Below the pieces are notes generated by a model. That model had not been told where the DNA came from, searched no databases, and saw only the letters and a program-made list of their open reading frames with translations. A stretch of DNA of 64,000 bases from Chamaea fasciata (Eukaryota; Chordata; Aves; Passeriformes; Sylviidae). Numbering within the stretch: position 1 is the stretch's first letter; every line of letters starts with the position of its first letter. Where the stretch lies: contig JARCOQ010000007.1 in NCBI GenBank assembly GCA_029207755.1, positions 43,791,656 through 43,855,655 on the forward strand, written 5' to 3'. The position numbers and the translations under genes are program-made. Positions 40,201-50,406 of the stretch are shown piece after piece.

Positions 40201-41108
40201 AACAGTCTCTGGCTTTGACCCACTGATTCCAAAGCATAAAGCATTGTATTGTGTTTGTCAAGTACTAACTGCATAATCAGCACCTCTGTCTGTATTGTTT
40301 CCTGTGTATTCCTTCCTCGCATCCAGCAAAGTCATCATCTCCTTCATTCTTGAAATTATCAGCACTTGTAGCCATACCAAGTGGAAATTTAGGGGCAGAT
40401 GTGTTAGATCATATCTTTCTCCTTCTGCATTGCTAAGAGCCTGAACTACCTTAGAAACCAGGATATACAATCGTGTTTTTTCTTTATAGCATCCATGGCT
40501 CAGCTGCTAAGGAGACAGTACTATACCCTTCAAAAAATATCTGTCACATATATTTCCAGTTGTTTCCGAAGGGTGCTAGAGAAGAAAACAAGAGCAAACA
40601 ACGTGCAAGTATTTAGAGAAACAAGAAACATCATGATATATTGTTTAAATGCCAACAGTCAATAGATAAGCTAAAGTCCCAACGGTAGTAATTCCTTGTA
40701 TAATGCACAAAGTTAACAATTTTTGATGTCTTGATCTTTGACTACAAGTGGGAAATAAAGCAGTTTAAGAACTAGAACAGGGGCCTCATTCAGGATTTCA
40801 GAGCTGTTCTTGAGTTTGCATTAATTCATTAGTCCAAAGGAAAGTCTTTGCATGCATGCAATGGACTTAAGAGGCCCTGCAACTGAATGTGTTGAATGAC
40901 TAAAATTCTAGAAGGAAAGATGCTGTAATATTGTAAGGTAGTTTTAGTTACGAGCTCAAGAACATCGCTTTGCTCTTAACAGTCAAAGCTGTAATACAAA
41001 CAGTCATAAAAAGCTCTTATCTCCCTTGTTTCTTATAAAATTCTATTTCCAATGGCTAAGACCTAGTTCTCAGGATGTTATTCTCATTGTATATTTAACT
41101 TACTGAGG
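37276..41108. other. AT-rich non-coding stretch, no gene seen
   Basis: Small frames without domains. An A-rich low-complexity patch lies at 39008-39048 (AAATAAAA-type units). Nothing else recognised. Confidence 0.55.
39008..39048 (+). repeat. A-rich low-complexity tract
   Basis: A runs of seven to ten bases broken by single T residues. It is responsible for the Phe-rich minus frame over this area. Confidence 0.8.
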
Positions 41109-41162
41109 AGAAAAAAAAAAAGAGAAAAAAAGAAAGGGGGTGGGGGAGGGGAAAAAAGAGAA
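41109..41162 (+). repeat. Purine-only tract with G5-G5-G4 block
   Basis: A long run made almost only of A and G, with A-runs of up to eleven, contains GGGGGTGGGGGAGGGG. Three G-runs are present. A fourth well-separated run needed for a standard G-quadruplex is lacking nearby. Confidence 0.75.
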
Positions 41163-44100
41163 ATGTGGACATTTCTTTTCTATTTGTCTTTACAGAAAAT
41201 AACACAGTACCCAGGTCAAGATGTATCTTGAAAAAACTTGTGAAGAACCATTAAGGAGTAAAAAATAAATGAAAGAACCCTCAGTAACTTTCACTGGTTA
41301 ACATCAAAGCCATAAGAGCAACTAACTTTATAAAGTTTAAAAGTGCTAGATAAAATTTGCACTTAGGCTTTTCTGAAGAAGTATGAGATTTAGCATGACT
41401 GAGTTTATGAATTCCTTCCCCACTGTTCAGCATAGCTTTTAGATGCAAATAGGACAATAAGCACAGCATTGCAGGAGAGAACAAATCATCCTTTTGGCTC
41501 TACCACTGTTCCCTTCAACTTTTGTCAGACAAATAGTCATTTGTAGTTCTCAAGTCCAGATATCAGTTGATATGTGAAGGCGAAAAATATTATGAATTTA
41601 GTCCCTCTTACCTTGTGAACAGCTTGATTTTTGTGGATATAGCCACCTGAAATTTCATGTTTATCATCACATGATTTGAAAACTATGATTAAGGAACTGT
41701 TAAGAGTGGGTTGCTCCAAGTTTAGTGGGAAAAATGAAAAAATAACCAGTGTTTTGCTGAATAGGAATAAAAGAGGCTAAAAAATTCTCTATCAGAAATC
41801 CAGAAGATTATTTTGAATTGTATTTATCACACATGATGATAGAATGATTGGTTCATCTCATGCAAATATGAGGGAAAACAAGCTGAGATGAGTAACTCAT
41901 TAATTCTTACAAATAACAATAAATCTTAGAAATGTTAATGTAAGATACTGCACTGGTGATCAAGACATTGAATTAGTGGTGCTGTAAACAGACTGTTTAA
42001 CTACAGACCATGTTTTATCCTTCCTGCTCGGTTTTACCTCATTTTCTTCAACATCGTTTCAAATCATTGCCTGAAAAAGTGGGTTTATGGCTGACAGTAA
42101 GTTTTTATCACCATGATTTGTTATACATTTGACCTTTGTATAAGATACACCGGTGTTTAGTTCTGCTGCGGGTGTTTACTTACCAGGAACTCAGAGTGAG
42201 ATGCATACAACCAAGTTTACATAAGCTGAGCAGTCTTTGGGAGATAATGACTTTCAGTCAGTACTCTTTGAGACTGGATTTGGAGCAGCATCTTTAGGGT
42301 CAAAGGCTTTGACTAGTATATCCTTTTCCTCTCCTTAACAATTTACCAGACTTTTATCTTGTTATCAGCAGCTGTTCAAACAAGAATAAGAAGACACATA
42401 TATATTCCCTTGAAAGAATCAACAAGAAACATTGTGAGATGGTTCTTCCTTGAGATAGGTTTGAAAAGCTGGAAAAATAATATTATGCAAGTTTTTTTTA
42501 ATTGACTTGAACTTAACAGTGATGAAAATAATGATGAATTCCTGAATATAGAGTTCTTGTATTTCATGATCATGTAGGTGTTAAATCAACTGTGGAAACC
42601 AGGTCCCTTCCATGTATTAATGAACAGCAGCAAAAAGAAGATTATCTGATACTTTTCCATTCATGTAACTGAGTTTTATCACAAATTCCCTATGAAGTCA
42701 GAAAAAGACTATGAATCCCCGAAGTCTTCCTAACAATGTCAGCAAAAGATTATCATATGTTCTTTGGCAATTGGTACTTTTTTAGTATTACTTTGGTGTA
42801 AGTGGAAAACTATTAAAATAGTTTTTTCCTTTGCTGAAAAAAAGCAGAGAAAGATAATACCAGTGCTGAAACAAAAGTATAAATTGTTTCTAATTGTCAG
42901 TCTTGCTCTATTTTTAATTTAGAAGCCAAGCGTTCAATGAACCAGTGAGCAGACATATCAGCAATATCCCATGAACTGGAAAGTTGCTTTTCTCAAAAGG
43001 AATAGTGATAATACCATTGCCTGCAACAGGATTCATATTTTTCTCTGTAACATGAAAGGATTTTAAATAAATATTGAAATTTTAAAGAAATATAGTTTTA
43101 CATGGAGAACAAAAAGAAAACACTCCAGAATATCAGGCCCAGCCATGTTTACCTAGTGCATAGATCCTAGTAAACAGCTCTAAGTTTGTGAAGAAAGAAC
43201 CTAATTAAGCTTATTCTGTAAGGCACGCAAATTAAATCATTGTGGATCAATCCTAGGATAGACCAAACCTACAATTCAATTTTGTTTACACTACAAAATA
43301 TTCATGTGCTTTCATTTCAGTGCTATCAGAAGCAGTCACCTGAAAGTGAAAATTCAACATTTAATTTTATTAGATGCTTCCATTAGCAGAAGCATCTCTA
43401 AGTTGCAGCACGCAGGTGCCTCCTTACATTCTAAAGCTCTCTGAAAACCATACTCTTCGCTATGTCCCTGTGCTTATTATCCATCCCATTTCATTGCGTA
43501 ATCCTTGCTTTCCCTGTACCATGTGCACACTCACAACTGGTGGTGTGGGGTCCAGCATCAGCTCTTTTATCTGTCTTTGATGTGTGTTCTATGTTCCCTT
43601 AAGTAGCTTTCCTCTAAAATGTTAAAACAGACTGATAGACTAGACAGGTGTTTCAAAGAATATGTTTTCATCGGAGGTAGTGCTTTCTAGAAACTGGCAA
43701 GAATACATCAAGCATTTTCAATGTTATACCCTTGCAATACAATACTTCCAGTCTGTTTGTAAAAAAATTGCCCACAATACCTTGAGTACAATGATGGGCA
43801 CAAACACCAAAACTTTACAATTAATTCTTGCTCCTGCTATGCTATAATTGAACAATTCACCAAAAACTTGTTAGACAAGAGTAGGGCTCCTAACTGAGCC
43901 CAGCAGGTTTTAACTAGCAGTAACATTAGTAACATTAAGCTGTAAACATTGTAGCAAGTTAAAGAAAGAATGATCAAAACTTACAGAACTTTCTGTCTAA
44001 ACAAAGATGGTAATTACCTTAATAAAAAAATCTAATAGCTTTCATTGGTGAAAATTTTAATTTGTTGGTTTCCAAGTACATAGAAAATCTTTAATTCTAT

Positions 44101-45331
44101 AATTGTGAAAGGAGAAGAACTTTAATAGTCAGACATGGAAATACATTCCTCAAAATCTTCTGTTAAATAAACTTCTTTAAACTATTAATTTGAAATTCTA
44201 ATTTCTTGAATTTCTTTATACATCTGATATAATGGATGTGACGAGTTTCTTTTAGATCCATTATTTTGTAAAAAAAGCAGTACTTGCAGCCTAAGAAGGA
44301 ATGAAAAAGTAGGAGAGCAAGAATTTCCATCCATGAACATTGTAAGCCTGTTATTGTATTTATACATTAAAAGAAACATAAAAAGGCCATTTGATTTGGA
44401 AAAGATGAGAAAGAGTCTGTTGTACAAAGAGCTCTCAAAGTGGTCAACAACTCTAAAGTAGTGCCATATCAATAAGTAAAGGAATAAGCACAGCTGGGGA
44501 AGTCTGACTTCAGAATGGGTTGTTCTTGCTAGAGGACTGATCAAAGAGATTCCATTTGAATGAGTTAATGACACTTTCACTATTGACCAGGTAAACTCCA
44601 AGGCCAGTTGGGATCTCTGCATGTGTGTAGCTATACAGAGAACACACGCCTGGTTTGTAACTCTGTGCTGCTAATTTGCAAAGGACACATGCCTGTTTTT
44701 GAAACCTCAGTACAAGTCACTCCCACTCCTGTTTTTCTCTTCCTCAATGTCCTTACATTCCATAAGCCACTTTTCATTGGCTGCTTTTTTTTCCTCACCT
44801 AGGAAAAAAGAAATCTTCTTTTAGCATCAGTCCTTTTTTTTTCAGGAAAAGGGAGTTCTGTAATTCTTAAAGACATTCTGTCACTAAAACCACAGGTATT
44901 CTAGTTATTTCAGCAGAATAAAGTCTCCTGAATATACCATGCTAGACAATTTCTGTTTAAGGTCCAGTCTTTTATTCTAGAGAATAGTTCCTTTGTTTCC
45001 TTACAATCCCTTTTCCCCTAAAATTCCTTACAGCTTTTGAATGGTAAGCATCTTTCTCAGGCTCCCACTCAGAGGGGAGCAGAAGTTTGACTTACCGATC
45101 AATTGATCAATTTTGGATTCATTTTAGCAGAGACCCCATTAGAAAAAAATGACTTGATATGTTTCTGAGTCCTAGGTCCTAGAACATAGGAGAAGAGCCT
45201 TTTCAAACTTGACGTGTAAATTGCAGTGTTGAGAAATGACTACTGACTGCATTTATTACCCACATTATTGGCCTATTTGTCAGCTGCTGCTAACACCACT
45301 TGCTTGCTCTGCCATGTTGCAGCAGCCCTCT
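41163..45331. other. AT-rich non-coding stretch, no gene seen
   Basis: The largest frame is the 145-codon minus one at 44185-44622. It has no recognisable domain and its codon content reads like random AT-rich sequence. No repeat family was recognised. Confidence 0.55.
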
Positions 45332-45397
45332 TGTTAGAGGGTAAAAATGAGCCCAGACACTGACACCTTGTTTATCACAGCATGAAAAGGGTCCTGG

Positions 45398-45403
45398 TTT
45401 ATT
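45398..45403 (-). promoter_or_regulatory. AATAAA poly(A) signal of the ERVL-like LTR
   Basis: Exact AATAAA on the minus strand followed by CCAGGACCC, placed about 70 bp before the proposed LTR end, as expected for an R-U5 boundary. Activity is unknown. Confidence 0.55.
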
Positions 45404-45443
45404 CCTCTTTAAAACTCAGCCATCCTTACTCCAACTATTCACA

Positions 45444-45618
45444 GACTCTGGCTGCAGCAAGCTCCTACTGTAGGTTTCCCTTGCAGCCTCTAACTGCTAT
45501 TTATTTCCTGCTAAACCATGACTGCAGGTATTGGTTTGCAGACTCTGAATGCAGGCTTTTACCTAGCTAGACTGTAACTGCAGGTTCCAACACCAGGCTC
45601 CGACTGCAGACCCAGACT
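45444..45618 (-). repeat. Degenerate ACTGCAGG-type tandem units inside LTR
   Basis: ACTCTGGCTGCAG, ACTGTAGG, ACTGCT, ACTGCAGG, ACTCTGAATGCAGG, ACTGTAACTGCAGG and ACTGCAG recur at irregular spacing of about 20-30 bases on the plus strand. The pattern suggests an old minisatellite-like expansion within the LTR, now diverged. Confidence 0.55.
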
Positions 45619-45717
45619 GACCTCACAGCAGTAATTCTCTTTCCCCAGACACCTTTTTCTTCATGATTCCCTCTTCCTCGAGATTCTTCCTCCTTCATGA
45701 TCCTCTCCACTTGCTAA

Positions 45718-45738
45718 CCCCCCCTCCCCCCCCCTCCC
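45718..45738 (-). repeat. C7-T-C9-T-C3 tract (minus-strand G-quadruplex candidate)
   Basis: On the minus strand the order is G3-A-G9-A-G7, enough for four G3 runs if the central nine-G block supplies two of them. It lies just downstream of the TATA-like motif in the LTR orientation. The plus strand is a matching i-motif candidate. Folding is inferred only from sequence. Confidence 0.65.
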
Positions 45739-45885
45739 TTTTATCACACTTATCTTTATTGGCTATAGCTGTGGCTCATCATGGGCAAGGATGAATTGGG
45801 TAATTAACACAGCTGTTACCAGGAGCAAGGTCACTTGTATTCTCTTCTCCTATATGCCAGAGACAGAAAGTGTCTCACATCAACA

Positions 45886-48499
45886 GTAGGGACAAGGTAA
45901 GCTCTGGAAAATCAGTTTGTGATGTACCTCTACAACACCAAGTGATGACACAAGGAAGGGACAGGAAGATAGTAATATCAAAGCCGTAGTGTATTAACAA
46001 GTTATTTATCTTCCATTCTCCAACTTCCTGTATATGCATGTTCTTTTGTGGAATGATCTGTTGCAGGCAGCTCAGTTTGCAAATTGATCCAGACTGAGGT
46101 ACAGGTTGAGCTCTGGGTGTGAGCCTGAGACAAGAGGCTGTGAACTGCCAACCTTTGCATAACAAAGGGCCAACAGGTGAATGGACACTGGGAGACACAG
46201 CATGAACAGAAGATTTGGGAGTAGGAGTGATCAAGATTTGTGCAGTCTTGGACTGTGAGGGGATAAAAGTCCAGGGGCCCTTTGCTCAGGCTCCTCCATG
46301 GAGGTACCAGCTTAGGTGTTTTTGTGTTACTGTATCATGAATGGAATGGCAAGTAAGCCTGGTCTGAGTGTGAGAGGTGTGTGTGGGGGTTAAACGGAGA
46401 CACGTCCAACCACTGGAGCTGCCCATGAGGTGAAGGGGCTTTGGTCCTAGCATTCAAAGTCTCTGGTGTTGCGGATATGACAGCCAGAGTCATGCTGGGA
46501 AGTTTCCTTAGCACTTTTATGGCACAGGAGCCAAATTCAACTAGGATGTTCAAGTACTCTTCTCTCAGTGTCTGAAAAGGAGAACAAAATTATTAGTGCA
46601 GAAAGGTAATTTAACCACTCACTATTTTCTACCAAAATTGCTACTCGGGAGAGTAGGTGTCAACAGTTGATGAGACATTTAAAAACTCCCCTCCAAGTAG
46701 CTCAAAACAGCAGTGAAACCTCAACTATGTCTCTGGCATCTCATACTAACAGGGCTTGCTTCTATGAAGAAGCCTGTTCACTTGCTTGATGTTTTAGCTG
46801 GCACTTGTCCATGCACAAAAATCAATCTCCAATTCCTTTTAATGTTTAGCACTAAATCCAGAAAGCGAAACAAAGCATATGAGCCTTGCATTTATTACAG
46901 CAGCCTCTTGTGTTTGGCTTCAGGGCAGCCTTCTAATCAAGGGAATGAGTAAACAGCCATTGACTCACTTTCAGGGAATATAGGAGACAGCTCAATCTTC
47001 CTGAAGGCCAGCACAGCGAAGGGAACTCCAAATCATACATCAAAACACTATCACCCTGTTAATTTAGCCTGGCAATTATTAAGATGTTAAAGCATTTGTA
47101 CTACTGTCTTTATTGATGGAGGCTGAGGGACAAATGCAAACTTCCTTTAAATCTCTACCTTCATGGAAAATTAAAGTATCTTATGACCAGTATGACATTT
47201 TCAAAGACAGTTTTTGTGGCTTTTTAAAAAAGTTTTCTTATTGGTCACTCTTCATCTAAAAGCTGTAGAAGTATGAACTTGTTCTTGAGCATATGTGTGA
47301 GTGTTTCTGCATGTAAATAGTAATAATCAGGTATAAAATATGCTTTTTAAGACAATGACATTTCATCCCCACAGAGTTTTTTTTGCAGAGCAGATTCCCT
47401 GGATAGTTATAGAATTATATTTACTCTCATTCTTGCATTGGTTGTAAGAATCTTAACTACTGTGATCCCCTCAAAATGAGTAGTAGATTTCATATGTGTA
47501 TGATCACAAAAGGCTCTAACCACTAGTCCAGGATACAAAAACTGATTGATGTAATATTTAAGTGTTCTTTTGACCAGTATTTGCTAAATGAGAAGTGGGG
47601 CTTGTTCCAGGTATACACAAAATGTTAGTTTATATTCTTCATGGTTTCAGGATCTCCTCTAGTCAGTGAGGAAAAAATGTGACCATTTTTATCTCTTTAC
47701 TGTTGTTAATCATCACAGTTTTCATGGTCTCCTTTAGGGTTTTGGGGGATTTTTTAGTGCTTGAGGTTGGAAATGAGCTTAAAATGAAAAGAACACTTTT
47801 TTTAGTCTTCATATTTTGAAAATTTTCTAAAACATTAAATGATGATTTTTGGAAAATTCACCTGAAGTTTTATTTTTTTTTTAAAAAAAAACATGCAGTA
47901 TAATTTCCTTTTACTATGTGATCTGCAATAACACAGGTCTGCTCCCACTAAAAACAGCATAGTTTCTTCAAAGTTGTGCCAATTTCGATTAGTGCAGCAA
48001 CACATCAGACAACCGACTGCTACAGATACTTCTGAAATGCTGCAGTTGATAAAGAAACATGCATTACCTTCTCCTTAATAATTGAAAATTTAGATTTTAA
48101 CCCATACAGAAAATGGAAAGATGAAAAGCTAAATGTCAGAGAGAATAGTGGAAGTTCAGTAATCCCAGATGGCTCATCAGGCTGAACAGATAATGAAGCA
48201 CATGGTTTCAGGCAACAGAAACTTTTGATTTACCCACCCAAAGGAGGAAGACAATAATTCAAAATCTTTTCAGTTTGTGGATTTTTATATATTTTTAGTG
48301 TTTAGCTGCCTGAATTTGGTAGTTTTGAAAAATTAAATCAATTTTGTTAAGTTAGTCATCACTATAGAGGATTCTTAGAAGCTAACAAAACACATTCATC
48401 AACACATTCAGTCTCACTGGAAATTCTAATTTCTTGTAATGCCATAGAATTGTGTATCATTTCTTTTTCAAACTCTTCTATCTGTTTGTCACAGATTTG
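45886..48499. other. Non-coding stretch, no gene seen
   Basis: The 119-codon minus frame at 45875-46234 starts inside the LTR edge and has no domain. A GGATAAAAG motif followed by GC-richer sequence at 46259-46320 looks promoter-like, but nothing else supports a promoter. The remainder is AT-rich with an A/T run near 47870-47890. Confidence 0.5.
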
Positions 48500-48514
48500 T
48501 CGTATAGTTTTGTA

Positions 48515-48690
48515 CACAACTTTCTTTCATTTCTTGCTTGCTTGTTTACTTTCCTTTTTTTATTGTTTTCTTTTGCTTACTTTCTTTAACTTTCATTTCA
48601 TTCTATTCCTTCCTTCCTTCCCCCTCCTCTGTTTCTTACTCTCTTTCTCCTTCTGTTTTTTTCTCTCATTTCCTTTCTCTCACTTTATAA
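48515..48690 (+). repeat. Pyrimidine-rich low-complexity stretch
   Basis: About 175 bases strongly dominated by T and C on the plus strand, including CCTTCCTTCCTTCC near 48607-48620 and many TTTCTT units. The Phe/Leu/Ser-rich plus frame at 48450-48701 is a by-product of this composition and should not be read as a membrane protein. Confidence 0.8.
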
Positions 48691-48701
48691 AGTTCAAATA
48701 A

Positions 48702-50312
48702 AACTGAATCCCAGCTGAAACTTTCCAAATACATCTTCTTAAGATGAAAATATGATAGTCTTTCCAGTGTCTATCCTATTTAATTTTTTAAAAATGAAAT
48801 AACTAAATGAAACAACTAATAGTTCAAATATGTCTCATAATGACACTTGTCCCAAAGAAAGATTATTTTATTTTAAATTCCATGAGCTATAATCAAAGCT
48901 AGTTTTCCCAATTTATAGAAATTTCTTGTATTTTGAATGATATAGAAAACATGAATCAAATTAAGATAATTAAAAAAGGAGAAAAAATTAAGAAGGAGAA
49001 GGAAGATGGAATACACCTGCTTAGCAGAATTTATAGTTCAACTCTCTTGGCTGTACCAATCACTTAGAACATTAATTTGTCTTTTAAAGGATTAATGTGT
49101 TTAATTAAGTTTATGAAGCAATTGCTTTAAACCTAAGTCTGTATCTGGCAGAATAATAAATTACTTGGAAAAGAAAAAACCCTACAACATAGCTTCACCC
49201 TAAACGAGTTTTTGTGTCTTTTTTCACACAATAAAACCTTCTGAGTAAATTTCAGCATAACAGATGGTTCCCTCCATTATATTTCCTCCTCATTCTGTGT
49301 TCAGATTATGTGTCTGAAGGAAATACTCAAGCTTAAATACTTTTCTCTGTTATATGTAGAGTCCTCACTAACTGTTGAAATCAGAATAAATATAGTAATT
49401 GTAAATGACGAAAATGTAGCATCATCTATTGTTAGATCTGTCAGTGGCTTACTTGGCAGGCATTTTCTTTGTACAAGTATGAAGACAATTCTTTCATTTA
49501 TATTGGTTATAGAGCTTTCTGAGGGATTCTCAGCCTCTTAACTTATACAAAATGATTGTGAGGAAATGCTGTCATTGATGCCTCCAGTTTGAAATCAGCT
49601 TGAGTCTTAAACATTTTGACTGTGTCTATTTTCAGCTTGACCTAATGTTATAAAATATTAATATGTAACAATCTACTAAGTGCAAACATCTTGAAAGGAT
49701 TGATTCAGGCCTAGAAGACCTCTGACAGTCACACACCTATCCTGTGATGTTTCTTAAGCTGTACTTCAGGCAGTTAAATTTACTCGCAATTGTCCCATTA
49801 TTCTTTTGCTTATTCCCAGAGAACCAACTTACCAAACTGTTAGACAGCCATGTTTTCTGGTATCACATGTTATGTTTTCAGTCACTAATCAGCAGTATAA
49901 ACCAGGAAAATGTAGCTTATGGGGCATGTTATCTGCAGGTGATATTAAAATTATATTAATTTTCTCTGTGTGAAAATAGTTGAAAGGAATTGAATTACTA
50001 CATGTTAGTAAGTTAATATTATTTTTTAATGTGTAGTGATCACTTTACTCATTGCCTGCCAGAGCCAGAAAACAAAACCATTCTCATAAATAAAAATTTT
50101 AAGTAAGACTTTTGCATGTCAGATTACTACAAGACTAATATAAAAATGGACTTTGTTCCCATAAATTCTTTTGTCTGCATAATTGGATTATAGAGAATTG
50201 TATCTGTATCACCTTGTTTAACAAGGTGGACTCAAGTAATTTAGATAAGAATTGTATTGTTCTTTGTACCAATGTCTGTTATGGTTTTTGTGACCTCTCT
50301 ATCATCATTTCT
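48702..50312. other. AT-rich non-coding stretch, no gene seen
   Basis: Only short domain-free frames. A 9-bp perfect palindrome lies at 50210-50228. No repeat family was recognised. Confidence 0.55.
50210..50228. repeat. Perfect 9-bp palindrome
   Basis: CACCTTGTT (50210-50218), one T, then AACAAGGTG (50220-50228). It is exact with a one-base centre. No gene or terminator context is present. Confidence 0.65.
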
Positions 50313-50406
50313 GAAGGAAATATTGCATTTAAAAATACTTTTCCATAGTTATGTTTTATGAAGGAAATATTACATTTAAAAATACTTTTCCTTAGCTATG
50401 CTTAGT
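50313..50406 (+). repeat. 47-bp tandem duplication (two copies)
   Basis: The unit beginning GAAGGAAATATTGCATTTAA at 50313 recurs at 50360 with three differences over the first 41 bases, then the copies diverge. The period is 47 bp. This is a simple local duplication with moderate subsequent divergence. Confidence 0.9.

Larger units (their letters stand above)
45332..45885 (-). mobile_element. ERVL-like LTR (solo), boundaries provisional
   Basis: On the minus strand the block runs from TGTTGATG (45885) to CCTCTAACA (45332), the TG...CA form of an LTR. It has CCAAT (45758-45762) followed by a GATAAAAG TATA-like motif (about 45739-45746), then AATAAACCAGGACCCTTTT (AATAAA at 45398-45403) about 70 bp before the end. 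The polyadenylation segment is very like that of the block at 12652-13287, which supports a related family. Inside lie a C/G-rich tract and a series of degenerate ACTGCAGG-type units. No matching flanking duplication was found and the low end might instead be 45315, so edges are uncertain. No retroviral genes adjoin it. Confidence 0.6.

Noticed and set aside
41109..41162. Plus-strand G-quadruplex in the purine tract
   Set aside because: Only three separated G-runs (5, 5 and 4) occur close together. A standard quadruplex needs four, so the tract is listed only as purine-rich.
44185..44622. 145-codon minus-strand frame
   Set aside because: No recognised domain, no convincing splice or promoter context, and composition like the surrounding AT-rich DNA. 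Chance is the simplest explanation, though only conservation data would settle it.
50210..50228. Rho-independent-like terminator hairpin
   Set aside because: The window is vertebrate-like with no bacterial genes, and no T-run follows the stem, so a terminator reading has no meaning here.
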